NCBI RefSeq assembly: GCF_002811875.1
Contig: NZ_NPDZ01000005.1
Span: forward strand, 1-64,000
Origin: Leptospira perolatii
GTDB lineage: Bacteria; Spirochaetota; Leptospiria; Leptospirales; Leptospiraceae
Direction: 5' to 3'
DNA: 64,000 nucleotides
Shown here: in pieces, positions 37,443-49,252 of the stretch
Position numbering within the stretch: position 1 is the stretch's first letter
Layout of the letters: every line of letters starts with the position of its first letter
The notes under the pieces: generated by a model
Told to the model about the DNA's origin: nothing
What the model saw: only the letters and a program-made list of their open reading frames with translations
Databases searched by the model: none
Program-made: the position numbers and the translations under genes

Positions 37443-39605
37443 ATGGGGTTCCTCGATAGAATTTTCCAGGTGATACGAACCTACAGTTTAACCGGAGCGC
37501 TTTTTCTACTTTTCATTTTCCCGGGAAGAATTTTCGGATTAGAACTCTCCTCTTTGCCTTCCGAAGGACTATTTATTACCTCGGGATTCGAGGTGTGGAT
37601 TCCGGAAGAAGGAGAAGTTCTGAAGAAGCCCGGCGTCTATTTGCTGGACAAGTCTAAATTCCTTCCTGCATCTACTACATCTTTTGGTTACTCTTCCAAA
37701 CCTCATTGGATTCGAATCCCGATTCGGAATTCGGGTGCTGACAACATTTCGTGGGTCCTTGAAGTTCAATATGGCCCATTAGATAAACTTGATGTATATC
37801 TTGCTTCCAAAGGAGAGGAACCGATTTATAAAGCAGGTGACTCTTATCCGTTTGCAGTCAGACCTATACAATATCGCTTTCCCAGTTTTCCGTTTGAAAT
37901 AAGCCCTGGAACTTCCGACGAGATTTTTATCAGAATCGAATCGCACAGCGCTCTCAATTTTCCAATGTTCGCGTATCAAAGGGAGGATTTTTTCGCTAGA
38001 GCGAATTCGGAGCAGATACTACTCGGAATTTATTTCGGATCCATCTTGGTGATGGCGATGTACAATCTTTTTTTGTTTCTCTCGACGAGAGAGAGGATCT
38101 ACTTTTCCTTTTCGCTCTATGTGGGAGTGGGTGCATTTCTTCAATGCATTTTGAATGGATACGCGTTTCAATACCTCTGGCCGAATGCAACAGAGTGGGC
38201 GAGCAAATCTCTTCCTTGCTTTATTTACCTTTCTCTTTCGACCTGCGTTGATTTTGTAAGAATTTATTTTTCTACCAAGAGGACTAACCCTCGAATCGAT
38301 CTAGCACTCAAGACGATTTTGTCGGCTTGCCTTATGATGGTGATCGCTTCCTACTTTATTCCAGGTCGATTCAGTATCGCAGCGTTTTTCGGGATTTCTT
38401 CTCTTGGCCTGGTCTTGGTGCTCTATTTAGGTTTTCAAGCGCTCTCTTTGAATTTGCACGCAGCTGCTTTTTTTCTCTCCGCTTGGATAACCCTGCTATT
38501 GGGAGATTTTTTATTTATATTAAGATTAGCGAATGTACTGCCTCATTCTTTCGGATTGGCTTTTTGGGGAGTGGAATGGGGATCTTCTTTACACATTCTT
38601 CTCCTGGCATTGGGTATCGCAGATCGAGTGAGTGAATTATCTAAGGATTTAACTTCCAGGGTAAAGGACCTAAACGAAGCAAAGCAGAATGTGGAACAGT
38701 CAGAAATGAGGTTTCGGAATTTGTTCGAGGGCGCAGAAGAACTTTTGATTACTTTGGACCAGGAAGGAAAAATCATAGATATTAACCGAAGCGTTTCCAG
38801 GATGACCGGGCATTTGCCGAAGGAGATGATCGGTACTAAATTCGCAGATTTGCTTTTCGCCCAGGAAAGTCTGAATCATTCCTATGGGAGCTTGATCGCA
38901 AACGATCGCTTGGAAGAACAGTTAAAAACTCGCAAGACTGTCGAATTCCATGCTGAACTCAAGCATAAATATGTAATGGAACCGAAACCGGTTCGAATCA
39001 GATTGCAGCCCTTTGAATCGGAGGGAAAAAAACTGTTCTTAGGAAAGATTTCCGAAATTTCCGAGGATATCCTCTCTAGATTTTTGTTAAGCGAAAGCAT
39101 GCACTTTACTCTCAATAATTACCTGCAAAATGCAGATGTATTGTGCCGCCAACTTACTTCAAATTTGTCCCAATTTGTAGGATCTGAGGTTGTCACTGCG
39201 GTCCGCACCTGTGTAAGAGAAGTTCTCATCAACGCGATAGAACACGGAAATCTAGGAATCAGCTTCGATGAAAAGACTGACGCTATGAAACAGGGAAACT
39301 ATATGGAGTTTATTCAAAAGCGCCAGAAAGAAGCTTTTTATGGAGCGAGAACTGTTAGGGTTGCTTATTCACTCAATGCAAAGCGAATCGGTTTTGAAAT
39401 TTCTGACGAGGGAGAGGGCTTCGACTTTAAGAAGATTCTGAACTTGGATGGAGATCGCCTGAATGAGGAGAGTATTACTCATGGCAGAGGGATCATGATG
39501 ACCAGAAAGGTGTTCGACATCGTTAAGTTCAATGATAAGGGGAATCGAGTATTACTCATCAAATATCTCGAGAAGCCTCTCAAATACAAAAGAGAAGAGA
39601 CCTAA
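37443..39605 (+). CDS. 7TMR-DISM sensor with PAS and HATPase output
   Basis: A 720-residue membrane signalling protein. After the signal peptide, residues about 25-175 form the extracellular DISM-7TMR sensing domain (SSKPHWIRIPIRNSG), and residues about 180-400 form the 7TM domain. A PAS domain (FRNLFEGAEELLITLDQEG) covers about 420-540. Residues about 560-715 form an RsbW/SpoIIAB-like HATPase with N-box VREVLINAIEHGN and G-box HGRGIMMTRKVFD. No histidine-phosphotransfer helix is visible, so it may phosphorylate or bind an anti-sigma-antagonist-like partner instead (inference). ATG 37443 is chosen; TTG 37431 is the alternative. No partner gene is adjacent. Confidence 0.87.
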   Translation: MGFLDRIFQVIRTYSLTGALFLLFIFPGRIFGLELSSLPSEGLFITSGFEVWIPEEGEVLKKPGVYLLDKSKFLPASTTSFGYSSKPHWIRIPIRNSGADNISWVLEVQYGPLDKLDVYLASKGEEPIYKAGDSYPFAVRPIQYRFPSFPFEISPGTSDEIFIRIESHSALNFPMFAYQREDFFARANSEQILLGIYFGSILVMAMYNLFLFLSTRERIYFSFSLYVGVGAFLQCILNGYAFQYLWPNATEWASKSLPCFIYLSLSTCVDFVRIYFSTKRTNPRIDLALKTILSACLMMVIASYFIPGRFSIAAFFGISSLGLVLVLYLGFQALSLNLHAAAFFLSAWITLLLGDFLFILRLANVLPHSFGLAFWGVEWGSSLHILLLALGIADRVSELSKDLTSRVKDLNEAKQNVEQSEMRFRNLFEGAEELLITLDQEGKIIDINRSVSRMTGHLPKEMIGTKFADLLFAQESLNHSYGSLIANDRLEEQLKTRKTVEFHAELKHKYVMEPKPVRIRLQPFESEGKKLFLGKISEISEDILSRFLLSESMHFTLNNYLQNADVLCRQLTSNLSQFVGSEVVTAVRTCVREVLINAIEHGNLGISFDEKTDAMKQGNYMEFIQKRQKEAFYGARTVRVAYSLNAKRIGFEISDEGEGFDFKKILNLDGDRLNEESITHGRGIMMTRKVFDIVKFNDKGNRVLLIKYLEKPLKYKREET

Positions 39606-39694
39606 AAGTCTATTTGCAAGATTGCTCCGGAAATCGATTGACCAAATCGGTCCAAAGATGAATATCCAATTGTTAAATCTTCTGGTGGCATTTC

Positions 39695-40351
39695 ATGAAA
39701 AAATGGATCATTCTGGCAGCATTTCTGCTATTTAGTTTTCCTGCATTTGGTTGGGAATTGGCTAAGGAAAAAAACGGTGTGACAGTTCACACTCGCGAAG
39801 TAGAGGGTTCTGAACTAAAAGAATTCCGGGGTAAAACAAAAGTGAAGGCGAGCATGCATTCAGTGATTGCTCTGATGGAGGACAATCCGGCCTATACAAC
39901 TTGGCTCAAAGATTGTAAGCAAGCCGAAGCGATCAAGGTACTAAACCCGAAGGAAAAATACATTTATATTTTAAACGGAGTTCCCTGGCCTTTGGATGAT
40001 CGAGATTTCGTGGTCCATTCCACTTTGATTCAGGACAAAACGAGCGGAACTCTTACGTATACGATGAGGTCCGTCGAAAAAGCAATCCCGGAGAAAAAAG
40101 GAATCGTAAGAGCTAAGTTAAAAGGTTACTGGAAATTTGTTCCGAAAGGTGAAGAGGTAGAAGTTACTTACCAAGTTCATTCAGAGCCAGGCGGCAGCAT
40201 TCCTTCTACGATTGCAAATGCGGTTGTGGTAGATATTCCGTATGACACTTTGCGCAAGATGAAGGAAAAGTTAGAAGAACCGAAATATAAAAACGCAAAA
40301 TCTAGCTTTGTAATCGAGCCTACTCCAGGAACTGGTTCGAACACTCCGTAA
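39695..40351 (+). CDS. START-domain (SRPBCC) secreted protein
   Basis: A 218-residue exported protein (signal IILAAFLLFSFPAFG, cleavage near residue 20) with a START-type lipid-binding domain. Its conserved core reads KEFRGKTKVKASMHSVIALM, then WPLDDRDFVVHS and GYWKFVPKGEEVEVTYQVHS, with PEPGG-like SEPGGSIPSTIANAVVVDIPY near the end. Such proteins bind sterols, lipids or other hydrophobic ligands. The ligand here is unknown. It stands alone after the DISM sensor gene. Confidence 0.85.
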   Translation: MKKWIILAAFLLFSFPAFGWELAKEKNGVTVHTREVEGSELKEFRGKTKVKASMHSVIALMEDNPAYTTWLKDCKQAEAIKVLNPKEKYIYILNGVPWPLDDRDFVVHSTLIQDKTSGTLTYTMRSVEKAIPEKKGIVRAKLKGYWKFVPKGEEVEVTYQVHSEPGGSIPSTIANAVVVDIPYDTLRKMKEKLEEPKYKNAKSSFVIEPTPGTGSNTP

Positions 40352-40389
40352 ACCTAAAAAGTTGAATTTGCAGCAGCTACAAACGCTGA

Positions 40390-41340
40390 TTACAAGCGAT
40401 AGACTGCACCAAAAAACAATCCGCCGTAGGCGGATTGCATGTCTAGTTTTCTGGAGTATTGCTGGGATATTAGAATATTCTGTTGGTTCGCCGAACTTGT
40501 GAGCGGTGTGACCCTTCCGTCTTCTCGAACATAAAAACTAGAGGTATCACCGTTAAAGGAACCGTCAAAAGAGGTAATATTTACCCAAGCAAGAAGCACT
40601 CCGAGCTGCAGGGAAACGTGATCCGATACTTTTGTGGAAAGAGCTCCTTCCAATCTGAATTCCAGACCGGAGCCGCTTAGATTCCCTTCCTGAGGAAAAT
40701 AATCCTTAAAGTCAGTTGCCCAACCTTTCGAGGTCCACTTTGCACTCGTATAACCTAGGCCGAGTCCTGTTTCCCAAGAGAGCCAACGATTGACCCTTCC
40801 GTGTTGCCATACCATAGCCAACAGATAAATGCTTTGCATTCCGAATTCTAACTTCGTGTAAAATGGTTCCGAAGTAATGTTCGTGAGTCCGAAATTTTGG
40901 TACAATCTGTACCCTCCGAGAAATCCAGCTTTGAAATTCTCCGAAATTCTAGTTCTAAAAAAAATCTCGCCTTGGGCCATTCCGAGACCTTTTTGCACAT
41001 TCGTGTGATTCGGTATACTAGGATTAAGAGTGGAGCTGAACCCATCTAGGTTCTGATCAAATCGATTCGGGCCTCTCCAGCCGAATCCGAATCGAGCTCC
41101 AAACTCCCACACATCCAAAGCAGAATCGCTCTTGTCAGTTCTGGAAATTCCAGATGCCCAAGAACTGGGTTCTTGGGCGAAAAGTGGAAAATTCGCGGAA
41201 AGAAGTAGAGAAGTAGATACAATCAGTCTTTTCAAATTAGAAACAGAACCGACTCGATAGTAGTTCCTACACTTAAAAATGAGTGGAGGGAGGATCGAGT
41301 TCAAGAAATCTTTGTAGGAACCCGGCATGCTTAGTGTCAA
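40390..41340 (-). CDS. Hypothetical outer-membrane beta-barrel protein
   Basis: A minus-strand frame of 316 codons. The true start is uncertain: the signal peptide [21 protein letters not shown] begins at Leu36, so TTG near 41235 is likely, giving about 281 residues. The mature protein shows repeated amphipathic strand patterns ([61 protein letters not shown]) and a terminal [10 protein letters not shown], whose hydrophobic end resembles an outer-membrane beta-signal. It is divergent from the AGCS-Psd gene. No family recognised. Confidence 0.7.
   Translation of the reverse strand: MTLSMPGSYKDFLNSILPPLIFKCRNYYRVGSVSNLKRLIVSTSLLLSANFPLFAQEPSSWASGISRTDKSDSALDVWEFGARFGFGWRGPNRFDQNLDGFSSTLNPSIPNHTNVQKGLGMAQGEIFFRTRISENFKAGFLGGYRLYQNFGLTNITSEPFYTKLEFGMQSIYLLAMVWQHGRVNRWLSWETGLGLGYTSAKWTSKGWATDFKDYFPQEGNLSGSGLEFRLEGALSTKVSDHVSLQLGVLLAWVNITSFDGSFNGDTSSFYVREDGRVTPLTSSANQQNILISQQYSRKLDMQSAYGGLFFGAVYRL
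41263..41321. promoter_or_regulatory. Interrupted inverted repeat in a divergent promoter region
   Basis: GTTCCTACA (41263-41271) and TGTAGGAAC (41313-41321) are perfect 9-nt complements, 41 nt apart. They lie between the barrel protein's likely start and the AGCS-Psd start. The arms share the TGTAGGA core of the intergenic repeat family described elsewhere, so this may be a relic of it or an operator. Confidence 0.35.
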
Positions 41341-41396
41341 AGATTCTCCCGGGTTCTATTCTAAAAAGCCTTTATTTGCGAGGAAGAAAGACAGGG

Positions 41397-43619
41397 ATGC
41401 AACCAATCAAACTTTTTCCCTTCCTAGATCTGGATCTGTTAAAACCGTACTTCTATTTTTTGATTTTTATAGGACTGTATCTTTCTGTCCGTCTTAAATT
41501 CCCGCAGATTCGACTGTTTCCCCTAGCGATCAAAATCTTTTCCGGAAACATGGACTACAAAGGTTCGAAAGGTCGTCTAGTTCACTCCCAAGCCTTGTTT
41601 GCGGGTGCAGGCTCTTCCTTGCTTCCAGGTGCAGTTTTTGGATCAGCACTCGCATATCTATTGGCGGGTCCAGGAGCTCTGCTTTGGATTTGGATTTCTA
41701 GCTTCTTAATCATGCCGCTTCGGTTGGTTTCTTCCACCTTGGCGATTCGTTTTAGAACTCAGTTAGAGAGCGGAAGATATCTTTCTGGTCCGATGTATTT
41801 TATAGAGAAGGCTTTGCGTGCACGTTGGCTTGCGATCGCATTCGCGCTCGCAGGCTTGTTGACAGTTCTTTCCATGGGCGGAGCAATTCCAATGTTAGGG
41901 ATCGCATACTTGGCGCAAAATGGATTCGGAATCCAAGGGATGACTGTACCATTTTTATTATCGATCATCGTAGTATTCGTAGTACTCGGAGGAATTAGAA
42001 GAGTAGGTCGAGTTTCCTCTTATCTCGCTCCGATCGGGTTGCTCTGCTTTCTTGCAGGCTATATTCTGTTATTTGGAAAACAACTAATCGGATTCTTTCC
42101 ATTTTTAGGAATCGTATGGAACGAAGCTGTGAGTCCGATTGCTTTACTTGTAGGAGGAGGTTTTTCGGGACTTAGACTATTTAGCACAGGCACAGGGATG
42201 TTTTATCTAGCTACAGAAACCGGTTTAGGGAAGAGCGCCGGGATCGCTGGAGTCGTCAGAACAGATTCGGCAGCGAAGCATGGTCTGGTCAGTATGCTCG
42301 CTACATTTTTCGAAGGCTTTGTAGTTTCTACACTAGTCATTTATGCGCTGTATTCATTCGGAGCAAGAGATAAAGAAAGTCTGTATTCGTTTATCAGAAT
42401 TTTGGTGAATGGAACGACTCACCCAGCGCATATGCTTTTCTTTCTATCCTTCTTGCTATTCGGAATTGTAGCGATTTCGGGATGGTTCTATACGGGAGAA
42501 CAGAACGCGAGATACATCTTCGGTGAGAAATTTGCTAACGCCTATCGAATCCTATTTATTGGGAGCATACTTGGTTCTGCGTATGCTTATATCAAGTTCG
42601 GAGAGGAGATCCTGCTCGAGATCTTTGGAATAGGATATAGTCTCGCCTTAATCACTGCAGTTCCTGTTTTAATCAGCCTTGTACTACTTGTCAAAGTAGC
42701 TCAGGCAGAACTCAGAAAGTTTTTGGAGGGAGGGGCTCATTATGAAATTTTAAAGGACTTGTATCTTTTGCTCCTTTCCATACTTCCGAAAAATATTGTA
42801 TCCTGGATGTTCGGAGTCCTTGCCTCTCTCAAACTTTCCAGATTTCTTATGATTCCTATCTTGCGAGCTTTCGCAAAAGCTTACAAAATCAATTTGGACG
42901 AAGCCGAATTAGAGATCCGAGAGTATAATTCTTTGAATCAGTTCTTTACTCGTGCGTTAAAAGCGAGCGCTCGAATTATCGACTCAGATGAAAATGCTTT
43001 AGTTTCTCCGGTCGACGCAAAGATTACCGGTTATGGAGACATCAATGATAAGGTCATCTTACAGGCGAAAGGCGTAGACTATCAGCTGAAAGAGTTGATC
43101 GGAGTCGAAAAATTTCTTCCGAAATTCCAAAATGGTAAATATATTACCTTCTACCTCTCTCCTCAGGATTATCATAGGATCCATTCTCCTGCGTACGGGA
43201 AAATTTTGGGCTACTACTACGAACCCGGAAAATTATTCCCGGTAAATGAATTGGCTGTATTCGGGATTCGAGGACTATTTCCAAAGAACGAAAGACTAAT
43301 TACCTTTTTGCAGACCGAATATGGTTTGGTCGCGGTGATAAAGGTAGGTGCATCTAACGTGGGTAGAATTCGGGTGACTTACGATTCTAAGATCGTTACG
43401 AACACACTGATCAGAACATCCAAAGCTGTGGAATATAAGGATGTTTCTATTATGATCGAAAAGGGTTCGGAGCTTGGTAGGTTCGAGATGGGGTCAACAG
43501 TCATTTTAGTTTTAGAGAGGGACACCTTCGATTTTGAAAATCTTCCCTTGAATGAAAAGGTAACCTACGGAACTACTATTGGTCATTTCCGAAAAAAACT
43601 CGTGCAACTCCCTAAATAA
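41397..43619 (+). CDS. psd: AGCS-type transporter fused to phosphatidylserine decarboxylase
   Basis: A 740-residue fusion. Residues about 15-440 are AGCS (sodium:alanine symporter) family-like: GPGALLWIW (92-99), GPMYFIE (131-137), [20 protein letters not shown] (273-292), [14 protein letters not shown]. The usual G-T-G-N sodium/substrate motif is degenerate ([10 protein letters not shown], 70-79). Residues about 465-740 form a Psd domain with Asp540 in SPVDA, His593 in YHRIHSP and the self-cleavage site MGST (Gly699-Ser700). Psd forms phosphatidylethanolamine from phosphatidylserine. ATG 41397 has purine-rich AGGAAG and CAGGG upstream, and DUF971 follows by 2 nt. Whether the transport half moves anything is unknown. 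Confidence 0.85.
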   Translation: MQPIKLFPFLDLDLLKPYFYFLIFIGLYLSVRLKFPQIRLFPLAIKIFSGNMDYKGSKGRLVHSQALFAGAGSSLLPGAVFGSALAYLLAGPGALLWIWISSFLIMPLRLVSSTLAIRFRTQLESGRYLSGPMYFIEKALRARWLAIAFALAGLLTVLSMGGAIPMLGIAYLAQNGFGIQGMTVPFLLSIIVVFVVLGGIRRVGRVSSYLAPIGLLCFLAGYILLFGKQLIGFFPFLGIVWNEAVSPIALLVGGGFSGLRLFSTGTGMFYLATETGLGKSAGIAGVVRTDSAAKHGLVSMLATFFEGFVVSTLVIYALYSFGARDKESLYSFIRILVNGTTHPAHMLFFLSFLLFGIVAISGWFYTGEQNARYIFGEKFANAYRILFIGSILGSAYAYIKFGEEILLEIFGIGYSLALITAVPVLISLVLLVKVAQAELRKFLEGGAHYEILKDLYLLLLSILPKNIVSWMFGVLASLKLSRFLMIPILRAFAKAYKINLDEAELEIREYNSLNQFFTRALKASARIIDSDENALVSPVDAKITGYGDINDKVILQAKGVDYQLKELIGVEKFLPKFQNGKYITFYLSPQDYHRIHSPAYGKILGYYYEPGKLFPVNELAVFGIRGLFPKNERLITFLQTEYGLVAVIKVGASNVGRIRVTYDSKIVTNTLIRTSKAVEYKDVSIMIEKGSELGRFEMGSTVILVLERDTFDFENLPLNEKVTYGTTIGHFRKKLVQLPK

Positions 43620-43621
43620 AT

Positions 43622-43969
43622 ATGACACTCAGTTTAAAGGCAACAACTCCAGATGTGATCGATTTTGACGAAGAGAGTCTCTCGATTTTATGGAAGGATG
43701 GAGTACAGTCAAAATACCAGTTATTGGAACTTAGGAAGCGTTGCCCTTGCGTTGTTTGCAAGGGGGGACACGGAGGAAAGGTGGGCGCGGCTACCGGATC
43801 CATTACCTCGGCCAAATTACTTTCCTTTTCGAAAGTGGGTAGATATGCGATCAATTTGGTGTGGTCCGACTACCACAACACCGGAATCTATTCCTATGAT
43901 TCTCTGAGGATGTTCTGGGAAGGAATGGAGGGAGAGCTTGGGAGGCCGGGAGAACTGCCTAAAATGTAG
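43622..43969 (+). CDS. DUF971 (GBBH-like) domain protein
   Basis: A 115-residue DUF971 protein. The family pattern is clear: ILWKDGVQSKYQLLELRKRCPCVVCKG, where CPCVVC holds the conserved cysteines, followed by VGRYAINLVWSDYHNTGIYSYDSLR. The domain also occurs in gamma-butyrobetaine hydroxylase and in proteins linked to iron-sulfur cluster handling. The function of solitary members is unsettled. It starts 2 nt after the Psd fusion. Its stop codon lies inside the palindrome of repeat copy B. Confidence 0.88.
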   Translation: MTLSLKATTPDVIDFDEESLSILWKDGVQSKYQLLELRKRCPCVVCKGGHGGKVGAATGSITSAKLLSFSKVGRYAINLVWSDYHNTGIYSYDSLRMFWEGMEGELGRPGELPKM

Positions 43970-44092
43970 GACCTCCTACAAGGGCGCACCTTATAAAATT
44001 TCCTTGCCGAAATTGAAATTCTGTGAAAAAGGGGTTTTTGCAGCGGCGGGTTGCCCACCACCAGCCCCCCACCCAAGAAAGGGCGGGGCCCT
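43965..44092 (+). repeat. Intergenic repeat element, copy B
   Basis: The palindrome TGTAGGA-CC-TCCTACA (43965-43980) is followed about 75 nt later by a GC-rich block (about 44055-44092: CCACCACCAGCCCCCCACCC, then GGGCGGGGCC). The two blocks match copy A in order, orientation and spacing, while the DNA between them is unrelated. The palindrome covers the DUF971 stop codon. Confidence 0.72.
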
Positions 44093-44249
44093 TTCCTCAC
44101 ACCTTTTTTCCTTGTCCTTATTTCCTGCAGAAGATAGAATCAATTCTGATCTTCCAAGTTGACCCGATTTCCGGGGCAAGAAAAAAAAGGGTCGACAAAA
44201 ATCTTTTTCTTATGTCTCCTAAACCAAATTTCTATAGAGAGTTCCCAAT

Positions 44250-45317
44250 ATGGGCGAAGGGTCCCTTTCCCAGGAAGAGATAGACGCGTTATTAGCCGGT
44301 GCAAATGAAACTTTCGATCCGGGCAGCATGGCTGCTGCGGGAGGATCGAAGGAAGCCGCAGGATTGTCCCCGGTCGATCGAGATCTTTTGGCGGATTTTC
44401 TTCTTCAATGTTTTCAAACCGCGGGAAATACTCTCGGCGCGATACTGTCCAAGACTTCTAGTTTCTTAAATCCCACCACGGAAGCAAAGGGAAGAAAGGA
44501 TATAGAAGCAGAGCTAAAGTCTAACACACTTTTATTATATTCTACCTATTCCGGAAGTTTGAACGGCCGGGTGGTATTGGCCATGTCTTCCGACAACGCA
44601 GCCAGAATCGCGAACATGATGATGGGCGGATTCGATTCCGGTGGTCTGGACGAAGGTCAACTTCAGACTCTAAAGGATAGCTTAGTCCCAATCATGGGAG
44701 CTTTGCAATCTCAGATTGCGGCTAAAATCGGCGGAAACGTAAACGGAACCAGCGCAGAAACGAGAAATGTAACTTCGCCAGCAGCACTCGTATTGCCCGA
44801 AGGAGATCCTATCATTCGGACTTTCTTTAATCTTTCGATTGAAGGACTTCCTTCTTTTAGGGTGCAGTTTCTACTGTCTTTGGCTATGGCGAGCGATATC
44901 CTCTCCATGTCCAAGCGCGGAGGCGGAGCAGGTGGAGATTTTGGTGGCGGCGGTTATCCCGGAGGAATGGGTGCCGGAGGTGGTGCCGCGCAGATCGGAA
45001 TGAAATCTGTTTCTTTTCCGAACCTATCCACAGCGAGTGGCGCTCAAGGTGCACCGAACCTAAATCTTTTGATGGACGTTCAGATGTCCGTCACTGTGGA
45101 ATTAGGCCGAACCAAGATGTATATTAAAGATATCTTAGGTTTGGGTGAAGGTTCGATCATCGAGTTGGACAAACTTGCCGGTGAACCTGTAGACCTACTT
45201 GTAAACGGAAAATTGATCGCGAAGGGAGAAGTCGTGGTCATCGACGAAAACTTTGGTGTTCGCGTTACCGATATCGTAAGCCCAGCAGACAGGATCAAAC
45301 CGGAACCCGGGGGCTAA
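44250..45317 (+). CDS. fliY: Flagellar motor switch protein FliN/FliY
   Basis: This 355-residue C-ring protein starts with a FliM/FliY-type CheY-binding peptide ([12 protein letters not shown], 5-16). A CheC-like middle region (about 45-220) precedes a glycine-rich linker (about 226-248), and a C-terminal SpoA domain (about 270-350) has [21 protein letters not shown]. Short FliN proteins have only the last part, so FliY is the better name. Its stop overlaps fliO's start (TAATG). It heads the flagellar run and follows the intergenic repeat, where a promoter must lie. Confidence 0.93.
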   Translation: MGEGSLSQEEIDALLAGANETFDPGSMAAAGGSKEAAGLSPVDRDLLADFLLQCFQTAGNTLGAILSKTSSFLNPTTEAKGRKDIEAELKSNTLLLYSTYSGSLNGRVVLAMSSDNAARIANMMMGGFDSGGLDEGQLQTLKDSLVPIMGALQSQIAAKIGGNVNGTSAETRNVTSPAALVLPEGDPIIRTFFNLSIEGLPSFRVQFLLSLAMASDILSMSKRGGGAGGDFGGGGYPGGMGAGGGAAQIGMKSVSFPNLSTASGAQGAPNLNLLMDVQMSVTVELGRTKMYIKDILGLGEGSIIELDKLAGEPVDLLVNGKLIAKGEVVVIDENFGVRVTDIVSPADRIKPEPGG

Positions 45318-46135
45318 TGGACTCTCGGATCTATTTATCAATTCATTTCAAATCTGGAATTCGCGCCCTTGCGATTTCGCTTCTAGTCTGGTTGGCTATT
45401 CTCGGCTCGCAATCAGTCTTGGCCCAATCTAGCGAAAGGGAGGCGATGGATGAGATTCTGCAAAAGGAACTCAAAGGAGAGAATGCAAAGAAGCCGAATT
45501 CTCCTGAGAATGAAGCAAAAACTTCTGGGAGCGAAAACAATTCTGGCACTGGGAACCAAGGCAAGAATGTGGAAGGAACTACTGCCGAGCTCGCAAATCC
45601 TGTAGAAGAAAGATACAAGCCGATCTCAGAAGGTCCGAGTCTGATTGGAATCTTATTCAGAATCGTACTGGTGCTCGGGGTTTTATGCGGTGCTGCTTTT
45701 TGGTTACTCCGAACTGTTTCCAATTCCAGGGAAGCAAAGCTCCCGATTAAGGGAGAGATGAGTCTGCTCGGAAGTCTGGTTCTGGGCGCAAACAAACAAT
45801 TGCAAATCGTAGAAGTGACAGGTCAGGTTTTTATTCTAGGAGTCGCAGACAACGGAATATCTCTGATTTCTGAGATTTCCGATCCTGAAACAAAGGCCAA
45901 GATTCAAAGAATGAAGGATGAATATCACCCACCTGAAGGAGGATTCATCGTATCCGTTCTGGAACAATTAAAAGATTTGAATACTCGAATCGGTGGAAAG
46001 TCCGTTTCGGATGCGGAAGTTTCTTCATCGGTTCAAGTAGAGAGAAAAGAAAAACAGAAAAAACTAAAACAGAAGTTAGACGAAATCAAGCGGGAAAGAG
46101 ACCATCTAGAAAAGGGTCTTTTTGATCTGAGTTAG
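45317..46135 (+). CDS. fliO: Flagellar export protein FliO
   Basis: FliO supports assembly of the FliP export core. The 272-residue protein is longer than enterobacterial FliO. It has an N-terminal signal-like segment (IRALAISLLVWLAILGSQSVLAQ), an acidic Asn/Ser-rich stretch (about 45-95), a membrane segment (ILFRIVLVLGVLCGAAFWLL, about 111-130), and the FliO core (MSLLGSLVLGANKQLQIVEV, GQVFILGVADNG). The C-terminal Lys/Glu-rich coiled coil is an extension. ATG 45317 overlaps fliY's stop. Confidence 0.87.
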   Translation: MDSRIYLSIHFKSGIRALAISLLVWLAILGSQSVLAQSSEREAMDEILQKELKGENAKKPNSPENEAKTSGSENNSGTGNQGKNVEGTTAELANPVEERYKPISEGPSLIGILFRIVLVLGVLCGAAFWLLRTVSNSREAKLPIKGEMSLLGSLVLGANKQLQIVEVTGQVFILGVADNGISLISEISDPETKAKIQRMKDEYHPPEGGFIVSVLEQLKDLNTRIGGKSVSDAEVSSSVQVERKEKQKKLKQKLDEIKRERDHLEKGLFDLS

Positions 46136-46147
46136 GCGGGGGGAAAA

Positions 46148-46987
46148 TTGGGAGAAAGTATTAAAAGAAAAGCGCGGAATTTGGATTCTTGGCTAAAGAG
46201 ACATAAAACTATTATGTGGGCGATTTCTGCTCCCGGGATTCTATTGCTTCTGCTATTTTTCTTTTCTTCCGGAATATCCGCTCAGGCGAATACTCCGCGC
46301 ATTCCTATTCCGAATTTGAATATCAACGTGAACGAGGCAAAGACTCCTAGAGAGACTAGTTTATCTCTAATGGTCCTTTTCCTAGTAACGATCTTGTCTT
46401 TGGCGCCCGCGATTGTCATGTCTCTGACTTCCTTCACAAAGATCGTAATCGTATTAGATTTTGTTAGGCGAGCGCTCTCAATCCAAAACCTTCCACCTAA
46501 TCAGGTAATGGTGGGCTTGGCCCTGTTTATGACCTTCTTTATAATGGCTCCGACTCTCACTGTTGTGTATGAAAAGGCGCTGAATCCTTATATCGAAGGC
46601 AAGATAGACACGAATCAATTTTTTGATAAGTCCATGGTCCCGATCAGAGAATTCATGATCCGACAAATCGGAACCAGTGGCGCGAAGGACGTAGCGCTGT
46701 TTCTGAAAATCGGAAAAGTAGAGAAGGTGGAGTCATTCGATGATGTTCCGAGCTATGTACTGATTCCGGCCTTTATGCTTTCTGAGATTAAGAAAGCTTT
46801 TTGGATCGGAATCATTATATTCATACCTTTCATTGTCATCGATCTGGTAGTCGCCTCTGCATTGCTTTCTATGGGCTTGAACATGTTGCCACCCGTCATG
46901 GTCAGCCTTCCGTTCAAATTGATTTTGTTTGTACTCGTGGATGGTTGGAACCTGATCGTTTATGAATTAGTCAGGAGCTACAAATGA
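46148..46987 (+). CDS. fliP: Flagellar export gate protein FliP
   Basis: FliP forms the core of the export gate with FliQ and FliR. It has 279 residues, with a signal-like segment (about 21-45), then the FliP core: [38 protein letters not shown] and [12 protein letters not shown], and the final [20 protein letters not shown] 46148 is used, with GGGGGG upstream. Its stop overlaps fliQ (ATGA). Confidence 0.96.
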   Translation: MGESIKRKARNLDSWLKRHKTIMWAISAPGILLLLLFFFSSGISAQANTPRIPIPNLNINVNEAKTPRETSLSLMVLFLVTILSLAPAIVMSLTSFTKIVIVLDFVRRALSIQNLPPNQVMVGLALFMTFFIMAPTLTVVYEKALNPYIEGKIDTNQFFDKSMVPIREFMIRQIGTSGAKDVALFLKIGKVEKVESFDDVPSYVLIPAFMLSEIKKAFWIGIIIFIPFIVIDLVVASALLSMGLNMLPPVMVSLPFKLILFVLVDGWNLIVYELVRSYK

Positions 46988-47247
46988 CGGAACTCGACGC
47001 AGTCACTCTGATCCGAGACGCTTTGTATGTAACTCTAAAGCTCTCTTCTCCGATTTTGCTAACCGCGATGGCGGTAGGATTGGTGATTGGAATTCTGCAG
47101 ACCACCACTTCGATCCAGGAGCCGACAATTGCATTCGTTCCTAAGCTGCTCTCTATCTTTGTCGTCATTATTATTTTCGCCTCTTGGATGCTTCAAACGG
47201 CTACGGACTATACAAGGAATTTGTTTCTCATGATTGAGAAATTTTAG
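46984..47247 (+). CDS. fliQ: Flagellar export gate protein FliQ
   Basis: Two-helix export gate subunit of 87 residues. It has the family signatures [20 protein letters not shown] and [20 protein letters not shown] and the C-terminal LFLMIEKF. Its ATG overlaps the fliP stop in ATGA. Confidence 0.96.
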   Translation: MTELDAVTLIRDALYVTLKLSSPILLTAMAVGLVIGILQTTTSIQEPTIAFVPKLLSIFVVIIIFASWMLQTATDYTRNLFLMIEKF

Positions 47248-47256
47248 AAGTAAGAT

Positions 47257-48035
47257 ATGGAATACTTTGTAGGCAACTTCCAGGTGTTTCTTTTGATTCT
47301 CGCCAGAATCGTAGGATTGCTATCGGTTGCCCCGGTATTCTCTTTTCCTTCCATTTACTTCGCGCATAGAATGACTCTCGGATTTTTGGTCTCCGTAATT
47401 CTATTCCCTGTGATCGCAGGTTTTGTTCCTGCAATTCCAGGAAACATGATCGACTACGGACTTGTAGTCATCGGAGAAATATTGATCGGAATTCTGATCG
47501 GATTCTTGGTCAGCTTAGTTTTCGCTTCCTTTCAAATGGCTGGGGAATTTTTCAACGTGCAGCTCGGTTTCGGATATGCGGAGATCTTAGATCCGATTTC
47601 TCAGACGAGCCTTCCAGTAATTAGCACACTGAAAAATATGCTCGGAATGTTGCTATTTCTGAGTTTAGGAGCATATCGATATCTTTTTGAAAGCCTTGCG
47701 TATTCATTCGAAAAATTGCAAGTGTTGAAACTGGTTCCAGAAATCCAAGACGGTCTGTACAGAGCAATGGAGGGTGCGGTCGGAACCATGTTCCTGGTGG
47801 CCTTCAAGATTTCTTTGCCGATTCTCGGGGTGCTGCTTCTAGTGACAGTCTCCGAGGCTTTGATGGGAAAGGCCGCCCCTCAGCTCAATATTCTTCAGCT
47901 AAGTTTTCCGATTAAGATCGCGATCGGATTGATCGTGATGATTTTGATCGTTCCGTTTTTGATCTCTCAAATGGAGTCAGCTTTTCAGCTCTCCTTTGAT
48001 CGGATCCACTCTTTACTTTCGGAGTGGCCAAGCAA

Positions 48036-48039
<4 letters not shown>
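47257..48039 (+). CDS. fliR: Flagellar export gate protein FliR
   Basis: A 260-residue gate protein with about six membrane segments. [21 protein letters not shown] at the N-terminus, [40 protein letters not shown] and the C-terminal [20 protein letters not shown] identify it. It starts 9 nt after fliQ, and its stop overlaps the flhB ATG (ATGA). Confidence 0.96.
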
Positions 48040-49235
<1,196 letters not shown>

Positions 49236-49252
49236 ATTCCAAGGAGTAAGAA

